Source: Nostoc sp. KVJ20 (GTDB lineage: Bacteria > Cyanobacteriota > Cyanobacteriia > Cyanobacteriales > Nostocaceae). Taken from it: a stretch of 57,378 bases of DNA. The DNA lies in the NCBI RefSeq assembly GCF_001712795.1, contig NZ_KV757705.1:1-57378 (forward strand). The letters are read 5' to 3'. Both the position numbers and the translations under genes were made by a program. Positions 26,981 through 36,332 of this stretch are shown here, in pieces. The notes beneath the pieces were generated by a model that was not told the origin of the DNA, made no database searches, and worked only from the letters and a program-made list of their open reading frames with translations. Within the stretch, counting starts at the first letter, position 1. The number at the start of each line of letters is the position of its first letter.

Positions 26981-29203
26981 TTATTTATCACTCAAAATTG
27001 TGTAAGCTTCATTAACTAAGTGCATTTTCTCTTGTGCTTGTTTTTGCAGTTGCGGCTGATTCACAAACAAATCTGGATGCCATTTTTTTACTAAAGTTCG
27101 ATAAGCCTGTTTTACCTCAGCCAAAGAAGCATTTGTTTGCAATCCTAAAATACTGTAGGCGCGAGTAATTTTATCTTTTTGTGTCTGTGTTTTGGGTTGT
27201 TTGGGTGCTTCGTTGCTTTGAGTTGTATTTTGCTGTTTACTAGTTTTAAAACCAGGCGATTGCATCTCTGCTTTCATTCTTGCTATTTCTTCATTGAGTT
27301 CCCAATCACGAAATTTTGCCTCCACCTCTTCTTTCCGTGGGGAGGGAGGAGCTTTTGGCGGCGGTGGTGGAGAAACAGATTCTACCCTTGTCCTAGTATT
27401 CTTAGTAGTATTTTCCTGTTGTCGCTTAACGTCAGGATGTTTTTCAGGGGAAATTTGAACTCTATTTGGCTGTGGCGAATATTTTCTCTTGGTGTTGCTG
27501 TATTTGGGTATTTCTTTATAAGGTTGATTATTTGAGATAATTTTGACTTTTTCTAACTCTTTTAATAACTGATTAAAACCGTTTTGTAACTGCTGCAATT
27601 TTTCCCGTTTATTAGTAATTTCTAGTGGTTCTTGACTGACTTCAAAGCAAATTACTTTATCGGCTTTCTGTTCATATTCAGTTAAAATTGATAACGCTTT
27701 ACTGCTGAAGTTAAATAAATAATCTTCAATTGCAGTTATACAAAGTTTAGCAACGTCCTGATGATAAGATTCCTTTGCTAATTGTTCGTCTTGTTTTTGG
27801 ATATTCTTGTTTAACAAATAAGAAATACTCCCGACGACAGCAGCACCCACCGGGCCGCCTAACAACCAACCAATACCACCACCAACCGCGATGGAACCAG
27901 GTTCACTTAAATCATCAGTACTGCTTGGTTTTGGCGGTAGTATTACTTGTGGTTCGCTAGGAAAGGGAATTAATAAATCTTGCGGCCGTTCTTCTTGAAA
28001 AAATTCATAAGCTTGATAAAGCCATTTCACCGCAGCCAATTGCAATTGGTTCAGGTCTTTCTTAAAATTATTTGTTTGCCAAACTTTAAAGTTATTTTCT
28101 GCCAATGCAACTGCCGCATCAGCTTGATATTTTGTGAGTAATTTTGGTAATGCTAGCCAATCGCGTAACTCTCTTATGCTAGCGGTAAAACCTTTATAAA
28201 TTAAGTTAGCTGCTTTTTGTTTAATTTCAATTTTGCTATTTTGTTTATCATCAAAGGATTTTATTTCAATAGCAATCGGGTCAATTTTAGCTTTGAATGA
28301 GAGTTGGATTTGAGAAGCGATCGCTTCCACTCTTGGCAAACGCACACTACCACGATTTGGTTGCAAAATCCCGACAATATTTTGCAAAGCTGTTTCAAAT
28401 GCTGCTAACCCGCTACTATTTGCAGCCGCAACATCGCCTTTTAATCTGGCTCTTAAAGCAGGTAAAGCATCAACGCGATATAAATTACTAAAACCTGGAG
28501 GTAATTCGGCTCGAAAGCTTTCTGCAACAAACAGCAGACGATTTTGAACTTGTTTTTGCTCGTCGGGTTCGAGTAAGTTAAGAAAATTTGCAACAAATAT
28601 AACTGTTTTAATACCGCGATCTAATAGCCAATCTCGTAAGTTTTCTCGCTCACCTAAAGTCATTAATTTGCGTGCATCTAGTAATTGGATAACTAAATCT
28701 GCACTTAAAAGTTGTTCTCTGACTAAATTATCTTGTTCATCTCGATCATTTGTTCCCGGTAAATCGAGAAATTCTACTCCTGTTTCCAAAAATGGATTTG
28801 GGCAAAAAACTTCCACAGATGCTACATCTTTTCGCATCTGCCTATTGCCATCAAGAATTGCAAATTGTTGTAAAATTTCTGTGCCATTGCGATATATTTC
28901 TGTACCATCTACCAACATGATGCGAGTCCGCACATCAGAGCCATACTTGACAGTAATCGATGCGCCTGTGGTAGGAATTAAATCAATTGGTAAGGTGCGA
29001 TTCCCCAACATGGCATTCAATAGGGTAGACTTGCCATGATTAAAAGGGCCAAATACTGCAATGCGAAAGCTAGGATTAACCAGATGATTGCAGATGGTAA
29101 TTATATCTTGATGTAGTTGCGATTTGCGTTCTAAATTCAGCAACGTAGATGCAGATTTGAGAGAATCTGCTAAATCCTTATAACCTTCATACTGTTGTTG
29201 CAT
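26981..29203 (-). CDS. Dynamin-like GTPase with C-terminal DnaJ (J) domain
   Basis: A 740-residue protein. GTPase domain about 45-290: P-loop GPFNHGKS (52-59) and DLPG (147-150). At the G4 position, where BDLP has VNAWDQ, it reads VANFLN (204-209), so the specificity Asp is absent. A helical stalk follows, then a Gly-rich hydrophobic segment (about 430-465, GGGIGWLLGGPVGAAVVG) like a membrane paddle, more helix, a Pro-rich linker (SPPPPPKAPPSP near 610) and a J domain (about 678-740) with HPD at 709-711. Likely a membrane-associated GTPase that recruits an Hsp70. Third in a cluster with a small membrane protein and BDLP. Confidence 0.85.
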   Translation of the reverse strand: MQQQYEGYKDLADSLKSASTLLNLERKSQLHQDIITICNHLVNPSFRIAVFGPFNHGKSTLLNAMLGNRTLPIDLIPTTGASITVKYGSDVRTRIMLVDGTEIYRNGTEILQQFAILDGNRQMRKDVASVEVFCPNPFLETGVEFLDLPGTNDRDEQDNLVREQLLSADLVIQLLDARKLMTLGERENLRDWLLDRGIKTVIFVANFLNLLEPDEQKQVQNRLLFVAESFRAELPPGFSNLYRVDALPALRARLKGDVAAANSSGLAAFETALQNIVGILQPNRGSVRLPRVEAIASQIQLSFKAKIDPIAIEIKSFDDKQNSKIEIKQKAANLIYKGFTASIRELRDWLALPKLLTKYQADAAVALAENNFKVWQTNNFKKDLNQLQLAAVKWLYQAYEFFQEERPQDLLIPFPSEPQVILPPKPSSTDDLSEPGSIAVGGGIGWLLGGPVGAAVVGSISYLLNKNIQKQDEQLAKESYHQDVAKLCITAIEDYLFNFSSKALSILTEYEQKADKVICFEVSQEPLEITNKREKLQQLQNGFNQLLKELEKVKIISNNQPYKEIPKYSNTKRKYSPQPNRVQISPEKHPDVKRQQENTTKNTRTRVESVSPPPPPKAPPSPRKEEVEAKFRDWELNEEIARMKAEMQSPGFKTSKQQNTTQSNEAPKQPKTQTQKDKITRAYSILGLQTNASLAEVKQAYRTLVKKWHPDLFVNQPQLQKQAQEKMHLVNEAYTILSDK

Positions 29204-29218
29204 AGTTCCCCTATTCCT

Positions 29219-29333
29219 CGTTCCCAGCTAAAAGCTGGGAATGCAATTCATTGAGGCTCCGCCTCATATTCTTATGGTTATGGGAGGCGGAACCTCCCAG
29301 TAGGCATTCCCAGCTAAAAGCTGGGAACGAGAG
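29219..29333. repeat. Nested palindromic repeat between the two dynamin genes
   Basis: Two copies of a CGTTCCCAGCTAAAAGCTGG-type hairpin, the second as its CATTCCCAGC..AACGAG counterpart, flank GAGGCTCCGCCTC and TGGGAGGCGGAACCTCCCA palindromes. It could act as a processing or attenuation site in a shared transcript. The core recurs at 13491-13519. Confidence 0.75.
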
Positions 29334-29345
29334 TAATGAAATATA

Positions 29346-31427
29346 TTAGCTATAGTAAGCTAATAAGTTGCTATATGCTGCCTCGATTTTTTGCAACTGA
29401 GCTATTACATCTTCCTGTAAATCTTTTAAACGTTTAAACTCAGTCTCACGATTTATTTCACGGGTTTCTTTCTGTTTGACTAAATTATCTAATTCAGATT
29501 TGCGAGATACAATATCATCGTTAATCCGTTTACTTACTTCTCTTTCGTAAGAGTCAAAGCACTCTTTAACAGCATTGTATACAACCTGTGATTGCTCATG
29601 TGCGACTTGGGGTAGGTGTTTAACTAATTCTTTTTTTGCTGTTTTAACTAACTCTTTCCGCGCTTGATCTGCTTGCAAAAATCCTACCCCTAAACCTAGC
29701 AGCGCAAACCCGATTGGGCCAAGCAAAACCCCTGTCACTGCTGTAATTATCCCGCCAATACCAATTACAGTGAAGTAGTTTAACAAGATATTTTTCCAAT
29801 CAAATCCAGCCCCCGCCATTGCAAAACCAGCAAGATTTCCCTTAGAGAGTGATAACAATCCCATTGCCCATTTTGCCCAACCGGGAGAGTTATCTTCTTC
29901 AGCAGTAGTAGTGGTATTTACTTTGACGTTTTGTCCGGTGAGCTTTTCTGTTATTTCGTCTGTGATTTGACTGTAAGAAGCGCCATATTGTGATGCTTTG
30001 CGAGAAAGTTCTTTAAAAGCTGCATTGATATCTTTTTCAGCAGTTAATGTCCAAGCAGCAGATTTGTCAGTGATATATTGCTCAAAGGCTTTTTGTAGTG
30101 CGGTATTAAATGCTTCTCGTTTACCACTGCTGAGAAAATCAAACAAATTTAATTCCGGCTGATAGCGTAAGAAATCGGTTTCAAAGGTGTTACCTAAGTT
30201 TAAAACGTAGCTACGAAAAGACTCGGAAATCGTTCTTGATTGAGTATCTCTTGTATTAATAATTTCTTTTTGGAAGTCATCCCGAATACCTGTGAGTTTG
30301 TTAAACTCTGGTTCTACTGAATCAATCCGTTTTTTCAATTCATTGACATCTTGATCAAGTAATGGTATACGTCTAGCGACTGCTTCGCGGGTATGATTGC
30401 AGGCAAGTCTTGCTAAGGTTCTGACTTGACGGAGTTCTGCGATCGCACGTTCTCTGGTAAGAAAAGTATTAAGGGCTTCCATAAACTTCGGAAAGCCAGT
30501 CCCCTCTAAATCAGCTTGGGGATTTTTCAACCGCCGTCTGAGTGCTTGAATTGACGAAAGCTCAAACACGCGTTCGTCATAAATATTTTGACCCTCTACA
30601 GTACAATATTCTGCTAAATTCGCATTAAATACTTGCCGTAATCTATTCTCAGATGCTTTTAATTCTTCGACATCATCAGGATCAATCAATGATTCCCGCA
30701 CCTGATCCCAAGCATTAACTAAAAAGAAAACCGTCAATCCTCGACCTTTGATATAATTTTCTAGGTAGCGACGCTCACCCAATGTACAAGGTTGAGAAGC
30801 TCTCATCACAAACAAAATTGCGTGGCAGTTATTTACATAACCTAAAGATAATTCGTTTCGCGCTTCTGTATCATTCAATCCTGGGCTATCGACAATTTCA
30901 ATTCCCTTTTCTAGTAACGTTAAGGGATACTCAACTACTGCATAATCTACATCAGGAAATGCTTGTTTTTTTTCCTGCTCCAGTTTTTTAGCTTCAGCCG
31001 GATCAATAGTATATTTATATTTAAAATTCTGAAAATCTAGTTGTTGTGGACTTTTCCCATCATTAAAATGAATAGTAACTTTTTTTTCTGGCCCATAGCG
31101 TAAAACTGTTAATACTGCGGTACAAGGGTTAACATCACTAGGTAATAAATTTTCACCAATTAAGGCATTAAGAAACGTGCTTTTTCCCCGTTTCATATCG
31201 CCCAAAACTAAAAGGCGAAATACACCTTGGCGGAGGTTTTTACTAGCTACTGTAATATCTTCAATATCTCGCTCTAAACTGAGTTTTCCTGATGAAGAAT
31301 CACCAGCGAACTCAGCTTTGCTAATTGTTTCAGCCAGTTTATTCAAACATACAGAAATCTCAGAACGCACTTGAGCAACACGCTCTAAATCTTGGATAAA
31401 TCTGTCAGTTGCTACCTGCTCACTCAT
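29346..31427 (-). CDS. Bacterial dynamin-like protein (BDLP)
   Basis: A 693-residue dynamin-family GTPase: P-loop GDMKRGKS at 76-83 (Lys82), DSPGLND as G3, VNAWDQ as G4, a long helical neck/trunk, and a hydrophobic paddle near residues 550-590 (IGIGGIITAVTGVLLGPIGF) for lipid insertion. From memory it is very close to the crystallised Nostoc punctiforme BDLP, which binds GTP, tubulates liposomes and resembles mitofusins. The frame opens at 31508, but ATG at 31427 avoids overlap with the upstream gene and gives the same 693 residues and Lys82 numbering as that protein. Expected at the inner face of the membrane. Confidence 0.93.
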   Translation of the reverse strand: MSEQVATDRFIQDLERVAQVRSEISVCLNKLAETISKAEFAGDSSSGKLSLERDIEDITVASKNLRQGVFRLLVLGDMKRGKSTFLNALIGENLLPSDVNPCTAVLTVLRYGPEKKVTIHFNDGKSPQQLDFQNFKYKYTIDPAEAKKLEQEKKQAFPDVDYAVVEYPLTLLEKGIEIVDSPGLNDTEARNELSLGYVNNCHAILFVMRASQPCTLGERRYLENYIKGRGLTVFFLVNAWDQVRESLIDPDDVEELKASENRLRQVFNANLAEYCTVEGQNIYDERVFELSSIQALRRRLKNPQADLEGTGFPKFMEALNTFLTRERAIAELRQVRTLARLACNHTREAVARRIPLLDQDVNELKKRIDSVEPEFNKLTGIRDDFQKEIINTRDTQSRTISESFRSYVLNLGNTFETDFLRYQPELNLFDFLSSGKREAFNTALQKAFEQYITDKSAAWTLTAEKDINAAFKELSRKASQYGASYSQITDEITEKLTGQNVKVNTTTTAEEDNSPGWAKWAMGLLSLSKGNLAGFAMAGAGFDWKNILLNYFTVIGIGGIITAVTGVLLGPIGFALLGLGVGFLQADQARKELVKTAKKELVKHLPQVAHEQSQVVYNAVKECFDSYEREVSKRINDDIVSRKSELDNLVKQKETREINRETEFKRLKDLQEDVIAQLQKIEAAYSNLLAYYS

Positions 31428-31443
31428 CATAGTTACACCATTA

Positions 31444-31770
31444 TTAAGAATTAGTTTTTTTAGATTCCAAAAATAATTTGTAAGACATCCACCCCAGCGC
31501 AGCAACAATAATAAACCCAGCCAATGCTGCGGCTATTCTGACTGCAACTAGTGTTACTACACCAAGAGCAAACAGCTTTCCACCCAGAATCACTTTTTGC
31601 ATCCAAGGTTTCTGGGAATTTTCTGGCTGATGCTTCACAGTTTGATGAAAAGCTGCATCGGTAGTATGGAGGTTAGTTTCCATTTCTCGGAGTCGCAATT
31701 CAACTTCTCGTTCTCGTAGTAAACGTTCTCGGTGTTCAAGTTCTTTTTGGCGATCGCTTTCAGATGTCAT
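31444..31770 (-). CDS. Small coiled-coil membrane protein upstream of BDLP
   Basis: A 108-residue protein: an Arg/Glu-rich coiled coil at about 5-32 (LEHRERLLREREVELRLREM), a polar linker, and a hydrophobic C-terminal region at about 63-100 that could make one long or two short membrane spans. No family recognised. Its stop codon lies 16 bases before the chosen BDLP start, so the two are probably co-transcribed and may work together, for example as a membrane receptor or adaptor. That role is inference from position. Confidence 0.7.
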   Translation of the reverse strand: MTSESDRQKELEHRERLLREREVELRLREMETNLHTTDAAFHQTVKHQPENSQKPWMQKVILGGKLFALGVVTLVAVRIAAALAGFIIVAALGWMSYKLFLESKKTNS

Positions 31771-31922
31771 CGGTGCCTACCCCATCTAAGACAATGAAAT
31801 GATGTCAACATTCACTCGACAATCATGCAGTATAGTAACTTACACAAATATTTTTTAACCCCAGTGAAATTACTATTTTAATTTTCCTAGCCGACAAATC
31901 TAAAGCTGGAAGTTGGAATACC

Positions 31923-32217
31923 TTGAAGAAGAATTCAGAATTCAGAATTCAGAATTCAGGAGTCAGAATAAAGACGCTCTCTACGAGACGCTAAAAGCGA
32001 ACGCGGACTCGCTAACGCTTCTCTCGGAGAGGCTCCGCCAACGCGAACGCTATCAGTCGGGGATTCAGACGCGACTCGAAAATACTCGCTCTAAGCGAAG
32101 CATCCCGAAGGGTATACGCTGCGAAGCACCGCCAGTCATACAGAAAACATTGCTGTTAGCGGATAGCTAAGGTTTAGCCCATTCTGACGACTGATGCCTT
32201 TATTCTGTTCGATAAAT
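31923..32217. repeat. Composite dispersed repeat, copy C (both arms)
   Basis: Left arm TTGAAGAAGAATTCAGAATT with three more ATTCAG units, a GC-rich interior of nested palindromes (CTCTACGAGACGC, CTCGGAGAGGCTCCGCC), GACGCGACTCGAAAATACTC, GTTAGCGGATAGCTAAGG, and a shortened right arm TTATTCTGTTCGATAAA. The open frame inside is repeat-derived. Confidence 0.75.
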
Positions 32218-32278
32218 ATCAATAGTATCTTGGTTCTACTTGTCAGAAATGTTTTGCCAAATCCTCATACTTCTGCAA

Positions 32279-33463
32279 TTAAACTGGTTCAGAAAGTTGC
32301 TCATCCAGATGGCGAAACAAAAACACCCAAAGTGGTAGGGAACTATTAATCGCAATTAGTCGCACTAAATGACCAGTTGTGACAATTTCAACATTATGAT
32401 TCAACGCCAGGGAAACCAGGATCATTTCTGCTGATCCTCCTGGGGCTGTGACTAGCAGACAGGTTAACCAGTCCCAAGAGGTTAATTGCATCGCAAGTAT
32501 AGCAGCGATCGCTCCGGCGATGAGGGTCATGGCTACAGAGATCAAGGCATAGCCAACAGTCCGCTTTCTAAAGTTGGGTTTGTCTCCCCAATATTCACCA
32601 ATAGTAATTCCCAGGAGCATTTGACCCAATAAGTTAACTAAAGGTGGCGGACTAAAGCTAATATCACCCACGAAAGGCAGCCAATGTAGCAAAGGATTAA
32701 ACCCAATACCAATCAACAATGCACCAAAGAAATCGCCTGCGGGAATTTTAAATAATATAGCTGGATAAACTACTAATCCAGTAATTACCAGTACTAACAA
32801 GAGTAATTCTAGTTGAAATGGATCGAAATTAAGCCAAGCAGGGTTGATTGGGAGTGTTTGTGGATAGTAATTACCAGCTGATGTCCTAGCAACGAAGGGA
32901 ATTAGAACAACTACTGAGGTGACGCGAATCGCCTGAACTAGGGCAACCAAGCTAACATTTTTATTGTAATCGGCGGCGATCGCTGCCATAATTCCGACAC
33001 CACCAGGAACGGTAGCCAGCATTGCTGTCATGAGGTTAGTTTTGCTGACGCGGGAGTAAATATAACCGATACAGCTGCCACTCAGCAGTAGAAACAAGGT
33101 AAGAAAAATAAATACGGGAATACCAGAAGCAACACTAGCTAGATTACCGTGCGTATTGGAAGCGCCGACAGTTAAGCCTACAAGTGCCATTCCGACTTTT
33201 CTCGCAGTGCGGTTAGGTTGGGGAGAATATTGATAAAAAACTCGACACCCTTGAAGAACGACTGTACCAGCTGCAATCCCACCAAAGATCCAGGCAATCC
33301 TGCCAATTTGAAACTTGGCGAGGAGTAAACCCAGAGGTAATGCCAGAAATATTTCTAAGACAAGGACAATTAGTTGCTTCGCAAATAGCTGTTGTTTGGT
33401 AACAATAGGATTTTCATGAGTGTGTTCTTCCAGGCTGGGAGCAACACTTAGGCTGTGATCCAT
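32279..33463 (-). CDS. AbrB family (PF05145-type) membrane protein
   Basis: A 394-residue protein with about 11-12 hydrophobic segments arranged as two similar halves, each with a Gly/Pro-rich loop: ATVPGGVGIMAAIAADY in the first half and VTAPGGSAEMILVSLALNH in the second. This duplicated motif is characteristic of the AbrB/putative ammonia monooxygenase permease family, whose substrate is unknown despite the name. Not related to the AbrB DNA-binding regulators. Plasma membrane; no partner genes nearby. Confidence 0.85.
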   Translation of the reverse strand: MDHSLSVAPSLEEHTHENPIVTKQQLFAKQLIVLVLEIFLALPLGLLLAKFQIGRIAWIFGGIAAGTVVLQGCRVFYQYSPQPNRTARKVGMALVGLTVGASNTHGNLASVASGIPVFIFLTLFLLLSGSCIGYIYSRVSKTNLMTAMLATVPGGVGIMAAIAADYNKNVSLVALVQAIRVTSVVVLIPFVARTSAGNYYPQTLPINPAWLNFDPFQLELLLLVLVITGLVVYPAILFKIPAGDFFGALLIGIGFNPLLHWLPFVGDISFSPPPLVNLLGQMLLGITIGEYWGDKPNFRKRTVGYALISVAMTLIAGAIAAILAMQLTSWDWLTCLLVTAPGGSAEMILVSLALNHNVEIVTTGHLVRLIAINSSLPLWVFLFRHLDEQLSEPV

Positions 33464-33498
33464 CTATATAAGCTTTTTTATCTAAATTGCCGGGAAGA

Positions 33499-34912
33499 CC
33501 CCATACGTAGCGATAGCGGAGTGTGGGGATGAAAGGCAGTTAAATACGAGACATCCCTTGAATGATTTCTTGCGGAGCAAGAACAGAGAGAGGGATAGTT
33601 GAGTATTTAACAATTTTAGGAATTGTGTTACTCCCTAAAATATTATAAAATACCTTCAGGTCGATAAAGTAAAAATAATGATTGTTTTTGAGTTCAAAGC
33701 CAAAGGCACTTTGCGACAATATCAACAGATAGATGAAGCGTTGCGGATTACTAAATTCATCCGTAATAAGTGCTTGCGTTTTTGGATGGACAATCAAAAT
33801 GTTAAACCTTACGACTTGAATAAATACACTGCTGTTATAGCCAACGGGTTTGACTTTGCTGATAAATTAAATTCCTCAGCAAGACAAGCAGCAGCAGAAA
33901 GAACAGCGTTTGCAATCAAGAGATTTTTTGACAATTGCAAAGCTAAAATTCCGGGTAAAAAGGGGTATCCAAGATTCCAAAAAAATAATCGTTCAGTTGA
34001 ATATAAATTGAGTGGATGGAAACTTTCAGATGACCGCAAGTACATTAAATTCACAGATAAATGCAATATTGGTCAGCTAAAGTTAATTGGTACTTGGGAC
34101 TTACACTTTTACCAAATTAAACAAGTCAAGCGAGTCAGAATAGTTAAACGTTCAGATGGTTACTATGTTCAATTTTGTGTAGATGCAGAACGGAATATAG
34201 ATACTCAGCCAAATGGTAAAACCATAGGTTTAGATGTTGGACTGACTCACTTCTACACCGACTCGCAAGGAAATACTGTAGAAAACCCTAAATATTTACG
34301 CAAGTCAGAGAAGGCACTAAAACGCCTTCAAAAACAAGTTAGTCGTAAAAAGAAGGGATCTAATAATCGCAAAAAAGCTATTAACCGTCTTGGCAGAAAG
34401 CACTTGAAAGTTTCTCGTCAGCGTAAAGATAACGCAATTAAACAAGCGTTATGCGTGGTAAGGTCTAACGACCTTGTGGCGTATGAAAAACTGCAAGTGA
34501 AAAACATGGTTAAAAATAGTAAACTTGCGAAGTCTATTAGTGATGTTTCATGGTCACTGTTCACCCAATGGCTAGAATACTTTGGGAAAGTATATGGTCG
34601 AATTGTTGTACCTATTGACCCAAAATTCACAAGTCAAAACTGTTCATCTTGTGGTGAAACAGTAAAGAAATCACTATCTGTTCGTATTCACATCTGTAAA
34701 TGCGGGTGTGTTTTAGATAGGGATTTGAACGCAAGCATTAATATACTGAACAAAGCCTTGAAACAGACTAATTACGACTTAAGTACGGTGGGGCGCACCG
34801 AAACTTTTAACGCTTGTGGAGAGATAACCCTATACCCAGATTTGGCAACAAGTCTAGGCAAGGTTGCTCAGTGAAACAAGAATCCCCGTATATAGCGTAG
34901 CGAAATGCGGGG
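33499..34912 (+). mobile_element. IS200/IS605-type element carrying only tnpB
   Basis: One tnpB gene is flanked by two similar imperfect hairpins: CCCCATAC...GTGTGGGG (33499-33528) on the left and CCCCGTAT...ATGCGGGG (34884-34912) on the right, both with an AGCG-TAGCG-like loop (AGCGATAGCG and AGCGTAGCG). Subterminal hairpins of this type mark the ends recognised by the TnpA transposase; no tnpA is present, so movement would need one in trans. Exact ends and target sequence were not determined. The right end is also where the guide RNA of TnpB would be encoded. Confidence 0.75.
33678..34874 (+). CDS. tnpB: TnpB (IS200/IS605 OrfB), RNA-guided nuclease
   Basis: A 398-residue TnpB. The RuvC-like residues are present: Asp186 (IGLDVGLTHF), Glu270 (VAYEKLQVKNM) and Asp349 (LDRDLNAS). 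The zinc site reads C322-SS-C325 and C340-K-C342-G. The N-terminal RNA/DNA-binding half is intact (KFIRNKCLRFW, FFDNCKAKIPGKKGYPRFQ). TnpB proteins cut DNA guided by an RNA made from the right end of the element and promote retention of the element; they are not needed for transposition itself. The gene is full length with no disruption, so activity is plausible. Confidence 0.92.
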   Translation: MIVFEFKAKGTLRQYQQIDEALRITKFIRNKCLRFWMDNQNVKPYDLNKYTAVIANGFDFADKLNSSARQAAAERTAFAIKRFFDNCKAKIPGKKGYPRFQKNNRSVEYKLSGWKLSDDRKYIKFTDKCNIGQLKLIGTWDLHFYQIKQVKRVRIVKRSDGYYVQFCVDAERNIDTQPNGKTIGLDVGLTHFYTDSQGNTVENPKYLRKSEKALKRLQKQVSRKKKGSNNRKKAINRLGRKHLKVSRQRKDNAIKQALCVVRSNDLVAYEKLQVKNMVKNSKLAKSISDVSWSLFTQWLEYFGKVYGRIVVPIDPKFTSQNCSSCGETVKKSLSVRIHICKCGCVLDRDLNASINILNKALKQTNYDLSTVGRTETFNACGEITLYPDLATSLGKVAQ

Positions 34913-34992
34913 AGCGTCAATAATTTAACTTATCTACTCAAGCTAATGCGATCGCACAAGATAATTAGAGTCTGTCAAGTCAAGTTTGCTAG

Positions 34993-35047
34993 GTTTGTAG
35001 TGAGCGCTTTAGCGTTCAAATCAAGGACTAAAGTCCTGACTAAGAAC
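34993..35047. repeat. Palindromic interspersed repeat, second copy
   Basis: GTTTGTAGTGAG ... CTGACTAAGAAC around AGCGCTTTAGCGTT and AGGACTAAAGTCCT; same family as 18418-18474, inverted relative to it. It sits 80 bases beyond the right hairpin of the IS element. Another hairpin at 35123-35146 (GGGGGACAAC/GTTGTCCCCC) lies between here and the stop of the next minus-strand gene and may serve as its terminator. Confidence 0.75.
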
Positions 35048-35183
35048 TTCATTGATTCACCAAAGTTGCTTTGGTGGACTACTAGTCTAAATTTACACAA
35101 GAGTTTCTTTCTATAGAGGAGAGGGGGACAACAACCGTTGTCCCCCTACAAATAATTTGTATTCCTTTCAATGGTTCAGCCGT

Positions 35184-35522
35184 TCAATCTTCATCAAGGG
35201 CTGGGAAAGCTTCTTCAAGCTGCCACAACCGATCTTTATTTTCAACGAACCAAATACGAGTTTCTGGAGTTAATTTACTCCAAATGTCTTCAACAGGGAT
35301 GTGAGGAGATGCATATTGGTACTGCTGACCAAGTGATTTGAGATTATCTGCCACATCACGGGGAATTCCGAATTGTTCCCAGTCAACTGTTATGTGCCTT
35401 CCCGAAACTCCGGCTGTGGGGTCAAAAATCAATTGTGCTGATCTGACTAAATCAGCAAAGTGTTTCGGTTTGAGTTTGGTGATTTCCTGAATTTGGAGTG
35501 ATTCGTTGTGTTCTTGAGACAT
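35184..35522 (-). CDS. Hypothetical protein (112 residues)
   Basis: A 112-residue acidic soluble protein (MSQEHNESLQIQEITKL at the start; WQLEEAFPALDED at the end). It contains hydrophobic/aromatic residues in a helical pattern, no membrane segment, no recognisable motif. Coding appearance is good and a hairpin lies just downstream of its stop. The about 280 bases upstream hold no gene. Family unknown. Confidence 0.65.
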   Translation of the reverse strand: MSQEHNESLQIQEITKLKPKHFADLVRSAQLIFDPTAGVSGRHITVDWEQFGIPRDVADNLKSLGQQYQYASPHIPVEDIWSKLTPETRIWFVENKDRLWQLEEAFPALDED

Positions 35523-35801
35523 TATCGCCGCAGTGCTAAAGATTAGTGATTCAGTTGAACTTACTGCCAGAGATTTTTATCCCAATGTTTTTACTTTAGC
35601 GCAGAGCCACTAAGTTGATCATGACTTAACCACACAAGGGGTTTGAGAAAATTGTTTAAGGTAAGCAAACTTCTGGCACAGTGTACCAGTACAATGTCCA
35701 AGCTAGTTTTGAGGGTAAAACGTCAAAAGTAAATGTACGGGAATGTTTTTATGTAGATCCGTTATCTGACTAATTAAATGTTGTATCTTTTACCTCAGCT
35801 A

Positions 35802-36164
35802 TTAATTTTCGATCAGAACTGTAACAGCTGCGATCGCAATCAACATTTCATCATTTTTATCGTTGAGTTCAGGAATTGCCCGCCCTTGAACTATCATCCC
35901 CCCAGATTCTACGGTAAGACTTTTCCGACCAAATGGTAATACAGCTAATACTTCTTCTTCTCTAACTTGTTCTGGATATGGAACTGCTACCTGAACCTCT
36001 ATAATCATTTCATTGGGATGACTTAAGCCAGCAACTTCCCAAACACCAGGTAAAGCATTGTGAGCGATCGCATTTCGTACCGCCCTAGATGCTGCTACTG
36101 TCGGTTCTTGTCCATGTTGATCTATTCCCATCCCCATCTCAATAATTAATCGTTTACGTGCCAT
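35802..36164 (-). CDS. Lin0512 family conserved hypothetical protein
   Basis: A 120-residue protein starting MARKRLIIEMGMGIDQHGQE, which matches from memory the Lin0512 family found in many bacteria and archaea. Further motifs: AASRAVRNAIAHNALPG and AVPYPEQV. These small alpha/beta proteins form ring-like oligomers; their reaction is unknown. The frame is open from 36188, but the ATG at 36164 has GGAGGTAGTA just upstream and matches the family start. Monocistronic as far as can be seen. Confidence 0.82.
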   Translation of the reverse strand: MARKRLIIEMGMGIDQHGQEPTVAASRAVRNAIAHNALPGVWEVAGLSHPNEMIIEVQVAVPYPEQVREEEVLAVLPFGRKSLTVESGGMIVQGRAIPELNDKNDEMLIAIAAVTVLIEN

Positions 36165-36193
36165 TACTACCTCCGGTAAATTCTGCACCTATA

Positions 36194-36248
36194 AATCAGG
36201 AGTCAGAAGCCAGAATTTAGAGTTGCGTGAATTCTGACTTATGACTCC
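36194..36248. repeat. Composite dispersed repeat, minimal inverted copy (copy G)
   Basis: ATCAGGAGTCAGAAGCCAGAATT and its near complement GAATTCTGACTTATGACTCC face each other across a short spacer; the arms match those of the other copies, with no interior. It overlaps the probable promoter region of the downstream minus-strand gene. Confidence 0.65.
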
Positions 36249-36332
36249 CCAAGAGAGAGCATATTGTGTGTGGCCTTCTGGGGAGAAGGTAAGATTTTGA
36301 TTAGTTTTGGAACTTCTGCTGGCTAAGGTGCT

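Noticed and set aside
31913..32170. Open frame of 85 residues
   Set aside because: It lies in composite repeat copy C; its N-terminal residues are the same repeat translation as at 91.
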